Of a stretch of DNA of 59,084 nt, positions 43,768 through 53,717 are shown piece after piece; the first letter of the stretch is position 1, and each line of letters starts with the position of its first letter. A program made the position numbers and the translations under genes. The notes under the pieces are model-generated. The model searched no databases. It was not told where the DNA came from and worked only from the letters and a program-made list of their open reading frames with translations. The DNA comes from an uncultured Clostridia bacterium (GTDB lineage: Bacteria; Bacillota; Clostridia; Oscillospirales; Acutalibacteraceae), in NCBI GenBank assembly GCA_944380875.1, contig CALWJA010000095.1:1-59084 (forward strand), in the 5' to 3' direction.

Positions 43768-44411
43768 AGATTTGCACCTCCCTCAGGCTGAGCGGCTCTT
43801 TCCATCTGCGCCGTAAGTTCCTCTATCTCCCGTTTGCGCAGTTTCATACTGGCTGTGTTCACAATGAGCCGGGCTGAAATATCTGCCACGAATTCTTTTA
43901 CTTCCAGCCCGTTTTCTTTTAAGGTGGATCCGGTTTCTACAATATCCACTATGGCATCGGCAAGCCCCAGAAGGGGCGCCAATTCCACAGAGCCCTCTAT
44001 TTTGATAACGCGGACATCCATGGCCTTGCTCTCAAAAAATGCCCTTGTCACATTGGGATATTTCGAAGCAACCGTCTTTTCGGAAAAGCCTTCATAAAAA
44101 TTCTTTCCTTTAGGGCCGGCCAGAGCAAACCGGCATTTTCCAAACCCCAGATCCAAAACTTCATAAAACCGGCTGCCGTTTTCCATGATGGTATCCTTTC
44201 CCACCACGCCCATATCGCAGACACCGTGTTCCACATATGTAATCACGTCCGCTGCTTTGGCAAGAACCACTTCTATACGGTCTCCAACAGGAAGAATCAG
44301 CTTTCTTCCCTTATTGCGCACCGCCGAGCAATCGTATCCGATTTTTTCAAACAGTTCTACCGTATCCTTTTCCAGCCGCCCTTTTGTCAGGGCTATACGC
44401 AAAGGCTTCAT
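43764..44411 (-). CDS. hisG: ATP phosphoribosyltransferase catalytic subunit, short form
   Basis: First step of histidine synthesis, ATP plus PRPP to PR-ATP. 215 residues, the short HisG(S) form without the C-terminal ACT-like regulatory domain: LRIALTKGRLEKDTVELFEKIGYD, DVITYVEHGVCDMGVVGKDTI and the PRPP loop LADAIVDIVETGSTLKENGL. It needs HisZ for activity and feedback control; hisZ is directly upstream with a 4-nt ATGA overlap. Confidence 0.96.
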   Translation of the reverse strand: MKPLRIALTKGRLEKDTVELFEKIGYDCSAVRNKGRKLILPVGDRIEVVLAKAADVITYVEHGVCDMGVVGKDTIMENGSRFYEVLDLGFGKCRFALAGPKGKNFYEGFSEKTVASKYPNVTRAFFESKAMDVRVIKIEGSVELAPLLGLADAIVDIVETGSTLKENGLEVKEFVADISARLIVNTASMKLRKREIEELTAQMERAAQPEGGANL

Positions 44412-45652
44412 ACCGTTTTCCTCCCATCTTCCGCTTCGTTTCTGGATCCGGAATAAAAGGGGACATCCTGATACGAAACGCCTTCGCCCACCAGGGCTAT
44501 TTTGCGGATCCCTCTTAAGGCCGCATATTTCTCTGCTTCCTCCAAGGAAGCAAAAACGGAATTCTCGCAGGTTTTTCCTTTTTCAGCCAATTCGGAGGCA
44601 AAAAGCAGCGCTTTCATTTCATAGCCTTCTTCTCCGAACACCAGGACTTCCGGCGCTTCCACCGGCATAATCCGTCCCTGCTTGAGCATCAATTTGGCCA
44701 CAGCGGTGACAGAAACGGAAAAACCGATAGCCGGCATGGGAGCATCAAAATGGGCAAGAAGATTGTCGTAGCGGCCTCCCGCCAATATGGCGTCTCCCCA
44801 GTTTTCCGCATAGGCGCTGAAAACAATGCCTGTATAGTAATCGTTTCGCTGCACAAGACTCAGATCCACCATCAGACGGCTCCCCAACCCCAATGCCGCC
44901 AAATCCTGATACAGAGAACGCAGATAATCCAGCATCTCTTTTGCCTCCTCTGTAACACAGAGGGGTTCCGCCGCGGCAAACACCTCTTCCCCGCCGAAAA
45001 GCCTGGGAAGCCGGCGCATGGCTGTAACAGGAAGAGAGGGCTCCAGATCATCCAGAATGGAATTTAAGGCCGCGTAATTCTTGGATTCGATCACTTCCCG
45101 GATCCGTTCCCTTTCTTCCGGAGAAATGGGAAGCTGGGAAGCTATGGCTCGGAAAAAGCCGGCGTGCCCCAGCTCCAGACGGAAATCCGGCACGCATTTG
45201 GAAAGAGATTCCACCGCCGTTAAAATGGCTTCCAGATCCGCCCGGCGGCCGGATGCTCCCAGAAGCTCTACTCCCGTTTCCATGGATTCATCGCTGCGGC
45301 CTGTAAGCCCGGGATGGCTTCTGTATACAGCCTGGGTATAATAAAGCCGGATGGGCTTAGGAAGATTCTGCAGACGGGTGGCCGTCAGCCGGGCAATGGG
45401 CATGGTGGAATCCGGCCGCAGCACCACAAGCCTTCCGTGACGGTCTATTGTTTTATACATGATTTCCGGGCTGATACCGGATACCTCCGGATCCATAACA
45501 TCGTAAAATTCGATGCCGGGCGTTACCACTTCCTGAAACCCTCTGGAGGAAAAGGATTTGGAGAGAATCGCTTCCACCTTTCTGTGGGCCATGCAGTCCT
45601 CAAAAAGAAGATCCTTTGTCCCTTCCGGGGTAATTTTGTTATATTTTTTCAT
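44408..45652 (-). CDS. hisZ: ATP phosphoribosyltransferase regulatory subunit
   Basis: HisRS-like paralogue that activates short HisG and mediates histidine feedback. 414 residues: KITPEGTKDLLFEDC, MYKTIDRHGRLVVLRPDSTMPIARL, QAVYRSHPGLTGRSDESMETGVELLG and ILAGGRYDNLLAHFDAPMPAIGFSV. It lacks the synthetase's full motif 2 Arg and anticodon domain. Location before hisG fixes it as HisZ and not HisS. ATG at 45652 has TAGGAG 7 nt upstream. First gene of the operon; a hairpin lies just before it. Confidence 0.92.
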   Translation of the reverse strand: MKKYNKITPEGTKDLLFEDCMAHRKVEAILSKSFSSRGFQEVVTPGIEFYDVMDPEVSGISPEIMYKTIDRHGRLVVLRPDSTMPIARLTATRLQNLPKPIRLYYTQAVYRSHPGLTGRSDESMETGVELLGASGRRADLEAILTAVESLSKCVPDFRLELGHAGFFRAIASQLPISPEERERIREVIESKNYAALNSILDDLEPSLPVTAMRRLPRLFGGEEVFAAAEPLCVTEEAKEMLDYLRSLYQDLAALGLGSRLMVDLSLVQRNDYYTGIVFSAYAENWGDAILAGGRYDNLLAHFDAPMPAIGFSVSVTAVAKLMLKQGRIMPVEAPEVLVFGEEGYEMKALLFASELAEKGKTCENSVFASLEEAEKYAALRGIRKIALVGEGVSYQDVPFYSGSRNEAEDGRKTV

Positions 45653-45672
45653 AGCAATACTCCTAATCATTA

Positions 45673-45704
45673 CAAAACCGCGCCGTGAAACCGGTGCGGT
45701 TTTG
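45673..45704 (-). terminator. Hairpin between polC and hisZ
   Basis: CAAAACCGC / GCGGTTTTG perfect 9-bp stem with a GC-rich inner loop. On the minus strand it is followed by TAATGATTAGG, no separate T-run, so it is either the polC terminator using the TTTTG of its own 3' arm or a his-leader structure. The 105-nt gap is too short for a T-box. Confidence 0.5.
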
Positions 45705-45757
45705 CTTTAGCTTGCTACTATAATAGCATACTGAAATTACACTGTCAACCCCGATCT

Positions 45758-48700
45758 TTAACCGAACAAGGTCATTTGAGAGCTGGCAGGCAAATCTTTC
45801 AGGGATCCCGCTGCATCCAATGTCTCAATCACAGATTTGGAGACCTTGGAACGCCCCTGCAGATCATCCACAGAGATATACGGGCCGGCAAATTTCGCTT
45901 CATACAAGCTGTTGGCCGCAGCCTCTCCCACACCGGAAAGGGACATAAAGGGCAAACGAATTTTCCCGTTTTCCACTAAATATTTCTTTGCATGGGATTT
46001 GTAAATATCCACCGGTAGGATCTGGATGCCTCTTGCAAGCATTTCGTTGACAATCTGGAAGGTGGTGTAAGCATCTTCCTCTTTTTTGCTGGCTTCTTTT
46101 CCCTTCATGGCGATCTCGCTCATCTTACGCTTAACGGCATCCCTGCCTTTCATGACCACAGCGCCGTCAAAGTCTTCCCCGCGCACGGAAAAATACGCCG
46201 CGTAATACTCCACAGGCCGATGCACCTTATACCATCCCAGGCGCAGGGCGGAAATCATATAGGCAGCCGCATGAGCTTTCGGGAACATGTATTTGATCTT
46301 CAAACAGGAATTGATATACCATTCGGGAACATCGTGCTCCCGCATAGCGGCTTTGTGCTCATCCGTCAAAAGCACAGGGGCTTTTCCTTTTCGGGTAATC
46401 TCCATGATCTTAAAGGCCATTTTAGGTTCCAGGCCTTTCAGGAGCAGATAGGTCATAATACTGTCTCGCGTTCCGATAACTTCCGAAATCGTGCAGGTTT
46501 TATTTTTAATCAGGTCCTGTGCATTTCCCAGCCACACATCCGTGCCATGGGAAAGGCCCGAAATCTGCAAAAGATCAGAGAAGGTTTTCGGCTGGGAATC
46601 CAGAAGCATTTGCCGCACAAAGGGTGTTCCCAGTTCCGGCAGGGTAAAGGTGCCCGTCTGGGAATCGATCTCTTCCGGGGATACCCCCAAAGCTTCCGTA
46701 GAATGGAACAGGGACATAACCTCCGGATCGCTCATGGAAACCTTCATTACGGGGATTCCCGTATATTCTTCCAGATAGTGATAAATGGTAGGAACATCAT
46801 GCCCCAGTTCGTCCAGCTTGCAGATGGTATCGTGAATGGAATGGAAATCAAAATGGGTGGTGATGTTATCGCTGTTCTGATCGTCCGCAGGGTGCTGGAC
46901 AGGGCAGAATTCGTAAATTTCATGGCCTTTTGGCACAACTACCATGCCGCCGGGATGCTGGCCCGTTGTGCGCTTGATTCCCGTGCAGCCCATGGCCAGA
47001 CGGAGTTCTTCCGCCTTGTGATAGGTCATCCCTTTTTCTTCCTGGTATTTCTTTACAAAACCGATTGCCGTCTTATCGGCCACGGTAGCGATCGTTCCGG
47101 CCTTGAACACATGATCCTTACCGAAAAGGGTTTCCGTATATCGGTGGGATTCGCTTTGGTATTCGCCGGAAAAGTTCAGGTCAATATCCGGCGTTTTATC
47201 TCCCTCAAAGCCCAAAAAGGTTTCAAAAGGAATATTATGGCCGTCCCTGGTATACGGGGTGCCGCATTTGGGGCAGATTTTCGGAGGCAGGTCAAAGCCG
47301 GATCCATAGCTGCCGTCCGTTATAAATTCGCTGTTTTTACACTCCGGGCAGACATAATGGGGCATCAGGGGATTGACTTCGGAAATACCGGACATACTGG
47401 CCACAAACGAGGAACCTACCGATCCACGGGAACCTACCAGATACCCGTGATCCTCTGAATTTGCCACCAGCTTCTGAGCCGTCATATACAGCACAGAGAA
47501 ACCGTATTTGTTAATGGAACCCAATTCCCGATCCAACCGGCTTTTCACGATTTCCGGGAGAGGTTCCCCGTAAACTTCCTTGGCCCGCTTCCAGCAAATG
47601 CTGTTGAGCTGTTCTTCTGCTCCGTCAATAAAAGGCGGGAAGGTTCCTTCCGGGATGGGGCGGATCTCTTCCGTCATATCCGCTATCAGGTTGGAATTGG
47701 TCACTACAACCTCATAAGCCTTCTCTTTGCCGAGATACGAGAATTCTTCCAGCATTTCATCGGTAGTGCGCAGATACAAAGGAGCCTGCTGATCCGCGTC
47801 GGAAAATCCCTGGCCTGCCATAAGGATCTTCCTGTAATCCGCATCTTTTGGATCCATAAAATGCACGTCGCAGGTAGCCACCACAGGCTTATGAAGAGCT
47901 TCTCCCAGTTTCACCACCGTGCGGTTGAAGTCCCGCAGTTTTTCTTCATCGGGGACGGTGCCGTCCCGCACCATAAACTGGTTGTTGCCCAAAGGCTGTA
48001 TTTCCAGATAATCGTAAAATTTCGCGATCTCGCAGAGTTCCTCCCAGGGCTGACCGTTGACAATAGCCCGGAAAAGCTCCCCTGCTTCGCAGGCGCTGCC
48101 GATAATAAGCCCTTCCCTGTATTGGATCAATTCGCTTTTGGGAATCCGGGGCTTTTTAAAGAAATACTGAAGATGGGCCTTGGAAATCAACTTATACAGA
48201 TTTTTAAGACCGGTAAGATTTTTGACCAGGATGATCTGATGATAGGGCTTCATCTTTTTAGGATCGCCGCCCGCCAAAGACCGGTTGATATCCTCCGCCA
48301 TTACCGCGCCCGTATCTTCCTTGAGCCGCTGCACAAGAGCCAGGAAAATTTTTCCCAGCACAGCCGCATCGTCACAGGCCCTATGGTGGTTAAAGGGATC
48401 CAGTTTCAGATATTTTGCCACCGTATCCAGCTTGTAGTTTTTGATATCCTTCAGAAGGGAACGGCACATGGGAATAGAATCGATATACGGCATATGGAAT
48501 TCCAGCCCGCAGCGGCTGCTGGCTGTCCGGATAAAGGAGGTATCAAAATCCGCGTTGTGTGCGATGAGCACCGCGTCCTCCCCGCAAAAGCGGAAGAAAG
48601 ACTGAAGAGCCTCTTTTTCCGAGGGCGCATCCTTCACCATTTCATCCGTTATACCCGTTAACTGGGTAATTTTCGCCGGGATGGGTTTTTCGGGATTCAC

Positions 48701-50119
48701 AAAGGTATCGAAGTTCTCCACCACTTCCCCGCCCCGAAGGCGCACGGCGCCAATCTCCGTGATCCGGTCGGTTTCATGGCTCAAGCCCGTGGTTTCGATA
48801 TCAAAAGCGATAAACTCGTCGTCCAGCCTTTTGGAGGTTTCTCCCTTCAGGGCGGGAACCATATCGTTGATGAAATAGGATTCCACTCCATAGATCACTT
48901 TGATAGGCTTCCCTTTGCTTTTGGCCTTTTCCGCGGCGTTCATAGCGTCCGGATATGCCTGGGCCACACCGTGATCCGTTATAGCAATAGCTTTATGCCC
49001 CCATTGGGCAGCTCTGGCAATCAGATCCCCGGCGGACGTTACTCCATCCATGGCAGACATAGCCGTATGCAAATGCAGCTCTACCCGCTTTTCCTTGGCC
49101 GTATCCATTACTTCCATCTGCTTTACTGTGGAAATAGCCCGGGGCCGCAAAACGATCTCGTGGTCGTATTTATCGTATTCCACGTCTCCTCTTACAATGA
49201 CGGAGGTCCCTTTGGAAAGGCTGTCCAACGCTTTGCACTCGTTTATATTCTGCAGGATCTTTAAGGTGATGGAACCTGTATAGTCGGTAATATTGATAGA
49301 ATAAATTTTACGGCTTCCATCCCTTGTAACCTTCTGTTCGGCAGAAAAGATTTCTCCCCAGATCATGGTGCTGCCAATATCCGGTGTAATTCTGGAAATG
49401 GGGGTCGTACGAATCTTGCCCATCCTGCCCATAATTTCAACAGCCGTATCCGGCAAAATGGCGGGCATGAGCGTTTCTCCCCGGCGGATATTGACTATGG
49501 AAGCAACCTTTTTCGCCGCGCGTCTTTCTTCCGCCCGCGCCATGGTGCTTTCATACTGGCTCAAATCTTCCTCAACGGCTTGTCTCCGAAGCTTCTCCTG
49601 GGTATTCTTTTGCTTTTCTATGTAAGACGGGCTATCCGCCTCCACCGTAAGAACGCCGTCAAAATCCAAAGGAACGGTAAGCCCAAATTGTTCACGGATC
49701 AATTTGGTAACCATGGTATCGATCTTTCGGGCCCGGATCAGTTCCAGACCTCCATGGCTCAACGTTACAATGAGCTTTCCGTTTTCCATGCGGGCCGAAG
49801 CTCCGTTAAAGGTGCCGTTAATACCCGCGCCCCGGGCTTTTAGTTCCTGGATCAGGCCCGGAAAGCAATCCGCCGTAAAGCATTCCGGGGGAAAATCCGC
49901 CAGGATCTGCGCCCGGCTCAGCCGCAGGGCCTTACAGTCTGTTAGGCCCTTTTCAACCTGCGTAAGGGATTCCCGTTTCACAAGCGCAGGAAAAGCCACC
50001 TTCATGGTCAGGTTCCTATTTTCGTTGTCGATCTCCATGGAATGGAGGATCCCCCCGCCTACTTCTTCCGGGAGAGCTTCGCCCAAATACGGGCCGAAAA
50101 ATTCACGAAAGCTTTTCAT
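45758..50119 (-). CDS. polC: DNA polymerase III alpha subunit, PolC type
   Basis: Leading replicative polymerase of low-GC Gram-positives with built-in 3'-5' proofreading. 1453 residues: N-terminal domain, OB fold (~225-320), PHP domain (from ~335, RVELHLHTAMSAMDG, AITDHGVAQAYP), DnaQ-like exonuclease inserted at ~430-600 (AFDIETTGLS, AHNADFDTSF, HRACDDA), polymerase palm and fingers (PDIDLNFSGEYQ, TTGQHPGGMVVVP), a zinc-binding CPECKN..CPKCGTP and helix-hairpin-helix tail ending MTLFG. Full length, so functional. AGGACG-like site before the ATG. Last gene of the rpsB-to-polC block. Confidence 0.97.
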   Translation of the reverse strand: MKSFREFFGPYLGEALPEEVGGGILHSMEIDNENRNLTMKVAFPALVKRESLTQVEKGLTDCKALRLSRAQILADFPPECFTADCFPGLIQELKARGAGINGTFNGASARMENGKLIVTLSHGGLELIRARKIDTMVTKLIREQFGLTVPLDFDGVLTVEADSPSYIEKQKNTQEKLRRQAVEEDLSQYESTMARAEERRAAKKVASIVNIRRGETLMPAILPDTAVEIMGRMGKIRTTPISRITPDIGSTMIWGEIFSAEQKVTRDGSRKIYSINITDYTGSITLKILQNINECKALDSLSKGTSVIVRGDVEYDKYDHEIVLRPRAISTVKQMEVMDTAKEKRVELHLHTAMSAMDGVTSAGDLIARAAQWGHKAIAITDHGVAQAYPDAMNAAEKAKSKGKPIKVIYGVESYFINDMVPALKGETSKRLDDEFIAFDIETTGLSHETDRITEIGAVRLRGGEVVENFDTFVNPEKPIPAKITQLTGITDEMVKDAPSEKEALQSFFRFCGEDAVLIAHNADFDTSFIRTASSRCGLEFHMPYIDSIPMCRSLLKDIKNYKLDTVAKYLKLDPFNHHRACDDAAVLGKIFLALVQRLKEDTGAVMAEDINRSLAGGDPKKMKPYHQIILVKNLTGLKNLYKLISKAHLQYFFKKPRIPKSELIQYREGLIIGSACEAGELFRAIVNGQPWEELCEIAKFYDYLEIQPLGNNQFMVRDGTVPDEEKLRDFNRTVVKLGEALHKPVVATCDVHFMDPKDADYRKILMAGQGFSDADQQAPLYLRTTDEMLEEFSYLGKEKAYEVVVTNSNLIADMTEEIRPIPEGTFPPFIDGAEEQLNSICWKRAKEVYGEPLPEIVKSRLDRELGSINKYGFSVLYMTAQKLVANSEDHGYLVGSRGSVGSSFVASMSGISEVNPLMPHYVCPECKNSEFITDGSYGSGFDLPPKICPKCGTPYTRDGHNIPFETFLGFEGDKTPDIDLNFSGEYQSESHRYTETLFGKDHVFKAGTIATVADKTAIGFVKKYQEEKGMTYHKAEELRLAMGCTGIKRTTGQHPGGMVVVPKGHEIYEFCPVQHPADDQNSDNITTHFDFHSIHDTICKLDELGHDVPTIYHYLEEYTGIPVMKVSMSDPEVMSLFHSTEALGVSPEEIDSQTGTFTLPELGTPFVRQMLLDSQPKTFSDLLQISGLSHGTDVWLGNAQDLIKNKTCTISEVIGTRDSIMTYLLLKGLEPKMAFKIMEITRKGKAPVLLTDEHKAAMREHDVPEWYINSCLKIKYMFPKAHAAAYMISALRLGWYKVHRPVEYYAAYFSVRGEDFDGAVVMKGRDAVKRKMSEIAMKGKEASKKEEDAYTTFQIVNEMLARGIQILPVDIYKSHAKKYLVENGKIRLPFMSLSGVGEAAANSLYEAKFAGPYISVDDLQGRSKVSKSVIETLDAAGSLKDLPASSQMTLFG

Positions 50120-50210
50120 ATCTTACGTCCTTTATCTCCGCTGGAATCCGCTCCGTTCTTTTCAGCATACGCAAATTCCATATATTCGCTCAAATGCTCT
50201 GTATACTCCA

Positions 50211-51245
50211 TCAAAGTTTTTCGATTTCCTTCATCAGCTCGTCCACAAGTTCCTCTTCCGGCACTTTCCGGAGAATTTCCCCTTTGCGGAACAAAAGCCC
50301 CTCACCGCGGCCGCCTGCAAGGCCAATATCCGCTTCCCGGGCTTCCCCGGGGCCATTGACCACGCAGCCCATAACGGCCACTTTGATGGGTTTTGTGCAG
50401 GAACGCAGTCTTTCTTCCACTTCCCCTGCAATACGAATAAGGTCTATTCTGGTTCGCCCGCAGGTGGGGCAGGAAACCAGCTCAGGCCCTTTTCTAAGGC
50501 CCAGCGCCCGGAGAATATCGATCCCCGCCCTTACTTCCTCAATCGGATCCGCCGTAAGGGAAACCCGTATGGTATCTCCAATTCCTCTTTGCAGAAGGGA
50601 ACCGATCCCGATGGCGGATTTAATAAGCCCCATTCTTTCTGTGCCGGCTTCGGTCACCCCCAGATGGAGGGGATATGCACATTTGGAAGCACACAGCTCA
50701 TAGGCGCGGATCATACTGTCTACTGTAGAAGATTTGATGGATATAACGATGTCCTCAAAATCGTATTTTTCTAAAAGGGAAACGTGGTAAAGGGCGCTTT
50801 CCACCAGCGCTTCCGGCGTAGGCGCTCCATATTTCGCCAGGATCTCTTTTTCTACCGAGCCGGAATTCACGCCTATACGGATCGGTATGCATTTTTGGCG
50901 GCAGCAATCCGCCACGGCCTTGACTTTATCATCCGATCCTATATTTCCCGGATTGATACGGATCTTATCCACTCCGGCAGCCGCCGCCTCCAAGGCCAAA
51001 CGGTAATCAAAATGAATATCCGCCACCAGCGGGATATGCACAGCCTCCTTAATGGCAGGAATGAGCCTTACGGCATCCATATCCGGAATAGCTGCGCGGA
51101 TAATATCGCAGCCTGCCTTCTCCAGGGCCTTCGCCTGCCGAACACTCCCTTCCACATCTGTGGAAGGGATATTCAGCATAGATTGAACCGATATAGGCGC
51201 GCCGCCGCCAATGGGCAGCCCGCCTGCCAGTACCTGCCGGCTCAT
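50211..51245 (-). CDS. ispG: 4-hydroxy-3-methylbut-2-enyl diphosphate synthase (ferredoxin/flavodoxin type)
   Basis: Penultimate MEP-pathway step, MEcPP to HMBPP, using a [4Fe-4S] cluster. 344 residues: GGGAPISVQSMLNIPSTD, ADIHFDYRLAL, KIRINPGNIG, VTEAGT, and the cluster cysteines in CPTCGRT and GCVVNGPGEA. Start is ATG 51245 overlapping the rseP stop as ATGA; a longer in-frame extension runs into rseP and lacks similarity. dxr lies two genes upstream, so two MEP enzymes share this block. Confidence 0.95.
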   Translation of the reverse strand: MSRQVLAGGLPIGGGAPISVQSMLNIPSTDVEGSVRQAKALEKAGCDIIRAAIPDMDAVRLIPAIKEAVHIPLVADIHFDYRLALEAAAAGVDKIRINPGNIGSDDKVKAVADCCRQKCIPIRIGVNSGSVEKEILAKYGAPTPEALVESALYHVSLLEKYDFEDIVISIKSSTVDSMIRAYELCASKCAYPLHLGVTEAGTERMGLIKSAIGIGSLLQRGIGDTIRVSLTADPIEEVRAGIDILRALGLRKGPELVSCPTCGRTRIDLIRIAGEVEERLRSCTKPIKVAVMGCVVNGPGEAREADIGLAGGRGEGLLFRKGEILRKVPEEELVDELMKEIEKL

Positions 51246-52321
51246 CCTCCAATCCCCTTTCCTGTAAACAGCCGCAAAACATCGCTGAAAGTAATAAGAA
51301 GCATAAACGCCATCAGAAGGGCAAACCCGGCCGCGTGAACCCATCCCTCATATTTGGGATTTACGGGTTTCCTGCGGATACCTTCAATGATAAGAAACAC
51401 CAGCCGGCCGCCATCCAGAGCGGGAAGAGGCAGAAGGTTCACAATTCCCAGGTTTACGGTGATAATCATCATCATATACAGAATATTGTTGACTGCATCC
51501 CCAAAGCCGCTTTCCAGGCCCGCGCTGGCCGCCTGCCCGATAGCGCTGGCCGTGCCAACCGGCCCCGCCACATCATTTAGGCCAAATTTCCCCGTTACTA
51601 GGCCGGCAAGACTATACCAAACCAACCGAACGGTAGAAACTGTGTCCTGCGCGGATTTTGTCAAAACGGTTCCCAGGTTTTTATCCAATGCTGCCACTTT
51701 GAAATCCAGACGGACGATTTTCTGGCCGTCCACATCCTGGGTATTCATGGCAACATTCTGCAAAACCACCGTCTCGCCCTGGCGATCCAGCTCAATGTCT
51801 ACGGAAGAAGGATCCGCAGTGGAAAGAGCAAACAGGAGATCCCGATCCGTCTGGATCGCGTATCCGTCTATCTTTGTAAAACGATCCCCCAGTTCCGCTC
51901 CCGCGGACTGCAGAGGCGACTGCTCGTCAAACCACGCAATGGTGGTAGAAGCCAACGTTTCCGTCTGGACGGTAAGAATCACCATAAGCAAAAAGCCCAG
52001 AAGAATGTTCATAATGGCTCCCATGGCAACTACAAGAATACGTTTCCATACGGGCCTGTTTCCGAAAGCCCTTTCATCATCGCTTTCTTCGTCTTCTCCT
52101 TCCATGGCGCAATAACCGCCTATGGGAAGAAGCCGCAGGGAATATTTTGTTTCCTTCTTGCCGAACTGCAGCAGTTTCGGCCCCATGCCAATGGAAAATT
52201 CATTGACCCGGATACCGGAAAGCTTCGCTGTAAAGAAATGCCCGAACTCATGGATGAAAATAATAAATCCAAACAATAGAACCGCAATTACGATTAAAAG
52301 AACCTGTGTAATTAGGATCAC
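51242..52321 (-). CDS. rseP: RIP metalloprotease RseP / site-2 protease
   Basis: Intramembrane zinc protease that cuts anti-sigma factors or signal-peptide remnants. It has HEFGHF in the first helix (residues ~24-29), a PDZ domain in the middle (~120-200), the second half motif NLLPLPALDGGRLVF with the third metal ligand Asp, and about four membrane helices. The start is unsure: GTG at 52321 gives the usual ~20 residues before HEFGH, though its ribosome binding site is weak; ATG 52375 and an earlier ATG are alternatives. Its own extended -10 promoter lies at 52425-52433. Confidence 0.9.
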   Translation of the reverse strand: MILITQVLLIVIAVLLFGFIIFIHEFGHFFTAKLSGIRVNEFSIGMGPKLLQFGKKETKYSLRLLPIGGYCAMEGEDEESDDERAFGNRPVWKRILVVAMGAIMNILLGFLLMVILTVQTETLASTTIAWFDEQSPLQSAGAELGDRFTKIDGYAIQTDRDLLFALSTADPSSVDIELDRQGETVVLQNVAMNTQDVDGQKIVRLDFKVAALDKNLGTVLTKSAQDTVSTVRLVWYSLAGLVTGKFGLNDVAGPVGTASAIGQAASAGLESGFGDAVNNILYMMMIITVNLGIVNLLPLPALDGGRLVFLIIEGIRRKPVNPKYEGWVHAAGFALLMAFMLLITFSDVLRLFTGKGIGG

Positions 52322-52424
52322 CCCACAATAGAATTTCTGACAAAGCCTTTTTGCCAAAAAGCGCTGCCGGAACATAGACACTAAGCCATTTTCCGCAAAC
52401 CAAATACAGCGCATCCGCACATTT

Positions 52425-52433
52425 TAGTATAGC
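52425..52433 (-). promoter_or_regulatory. Extended -10 promoter upstream of rseP
   Basis: TGCTATACT on the minus strand (TGn plus a 5/6 -10). No good -35. The expected start near 52419 excludes the in-frame ATG at 52420 as translation start. Confidence 0.5.
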
Positions 52434-52549
52434 ACAACCTGGATTTCCGCATCTTGGAAAGAATGTAAATTCCCTGTGAATTCTTCTATTTCCATGCTTC
52501 CCTTTTTATGTTTCCCCTGTATCCGGGAAAACATCCTGAAGGCTTCTCG

Positions 52550-53698
52550 TTATATCCGGGATCTGACAAAAGCGCGGGCTTCCCGGTCTGCTTCCAGAAT
52601 GGCCTGCAAAGTTACTGCGTTATCTCCCAGAGGGATTTTCTCCATGGCTTCCCATACCCATTCACCGATCCGAAGAAAAGGAGTCTTCTCCTTTAAAAAC
52701 AATTCCACAGCCGCCTCGTTAGCGCCGTTTATAACGGCGGTGCTCAGGCCTCCCCGGGCCAAAGCTTCCTTTGCCGCAGAAAGGCAGGGGAAGGTTTCCC
52801 AATCCGGCTCGTAAAAGGTAAGTTTTCCAACATCCTTTAAACTTAAACGTTTAACAGGGGACGGCATTCTCTCCGGATACGTAATGGCATATTGGATGGG
52901 AATACGCATATCCGGAACTCCCATCTGCGCTATAACGGAATTATCCGTATATTCAATCATGGAATGAATGATGCTTTCCCTGTGAATGACCACGTCGATC
53001 TTTTCCTGGGGCTGGTGGAATAACCAGGAAGCTTCGATAACTTCCAGCCCCTTGTTCATCATGGAAGCGGAATCCACTGTTATTTTCGCTCCCATGTCCC
53101 AATTGGGGTGGTTGAGAGCATCCCGAACCGTTACATGCTCCAGCTCCCCTTTGCTCTTTCCAAAGAAAGGCCCCCCTGAAGCAGTCAGGATAATGCGGCT
53201 TAAGGCTTTTTCCGACGGAGAACCCTGCAGGCATTGAAAAACAGCGGAATGCTCGCTATCCACGGGAAAGATCGAAACGCCCTTAGAGGAAGCTTCCTTC
53301 ATAACCAAAGCTCCTCCGGCTACCAGTGTTTCCTTGTTGGAGAGAGCTATATCTTTCCCCGCCTGGATGGCGGATAAAGTAGGCTGGAGCCCAACCATTC
53401 CCACCACCGAATTGCAAATGAGGTCAGCTTCTTCAAAAGAGGCGGCTTCACAGAGCCCCTCCATTCCTTCCAGGATCTCTACATCCATATCTTTCACAGA
53501 AATACGAAGCCGCTGAGCCACTTCCCTGTCAAACACGGCGGCCATTCGAGGTTTAAATTCCCGGATCTGCCGTTCCAAAAGCTCAATATTCCGATTTGCG
53601 GCCAAAGCGCATACAGAAATTCCCAGCCTGCGGGCCACATCCAGCGTTTGCGTTCCGATAGAACCGGTAGAGCCTAAAACAGAAAGATTTTGTTTCAT
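52550..53698 (-). CDS. dxr: 1-deoxy-D-xylulose 5-phosphate reductoisomerase
   Basis: MEP-pathway enzyme, DXP to MEP with NADPH. 382 residues: NADPH loop LGSTGSIGTQTLD at the N terminus, SNKETLVAGG, metal-binding DSEHSA, ASGGPFF, NHPNWDMGAKITVDSASMMNKGLEVIEA and AVINGANEAAVELFL. Follows cdsA after a 138-nt gap with a hairpin. The fosmidomycin-target enzyme. Confidence 0.97.
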   Translation of the reverse strand: MKQNLSVLGSTGSIGTQTLDVARRLGISVCALAANRNIELLERQIREFKPRMAAVFDREVAQRLRISVKDMDVEILEGMEGLCEAASFEEADLICNSVVGMVGLQPTLSAIQAGKDIALSNKETLVAGGALVMKEASSKGVSIFPVDSEHSAVFQCLQGSPSEKALSRIILTASGGPFFGKSKGELEHVTVRDALNHPNWDMGAKITVDSASMMNKGLEVIEASWLFHQPQEKIDVVIHRESIIHSMIEYTDNSVIAQMGVPDMRIPIQYAITYPERMPSPVKRLSLKDVGKLTFYEPDWETFPCLSAAKEALARGGLSTAVINGANEAAVELFLKEKTPFLRIGEWVWEAMEKIPLGDNAVTLQAILEADREARAFVRSRI

Positions 53699-53717
53699 AA
53701 CAGATTCCCCATTTTGA

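Noticed and set aside
45653-45757. Histidine T-box leader before hisZ
   Set aside because: The gap is 105 nt, too short, and the T-box consensus (TGGNACCGCG) is not present.
46220-47458. 412-codon open frame antisense to polC
   Set aside because: Mirror of the polC reading frame with no similarity to known proteins.
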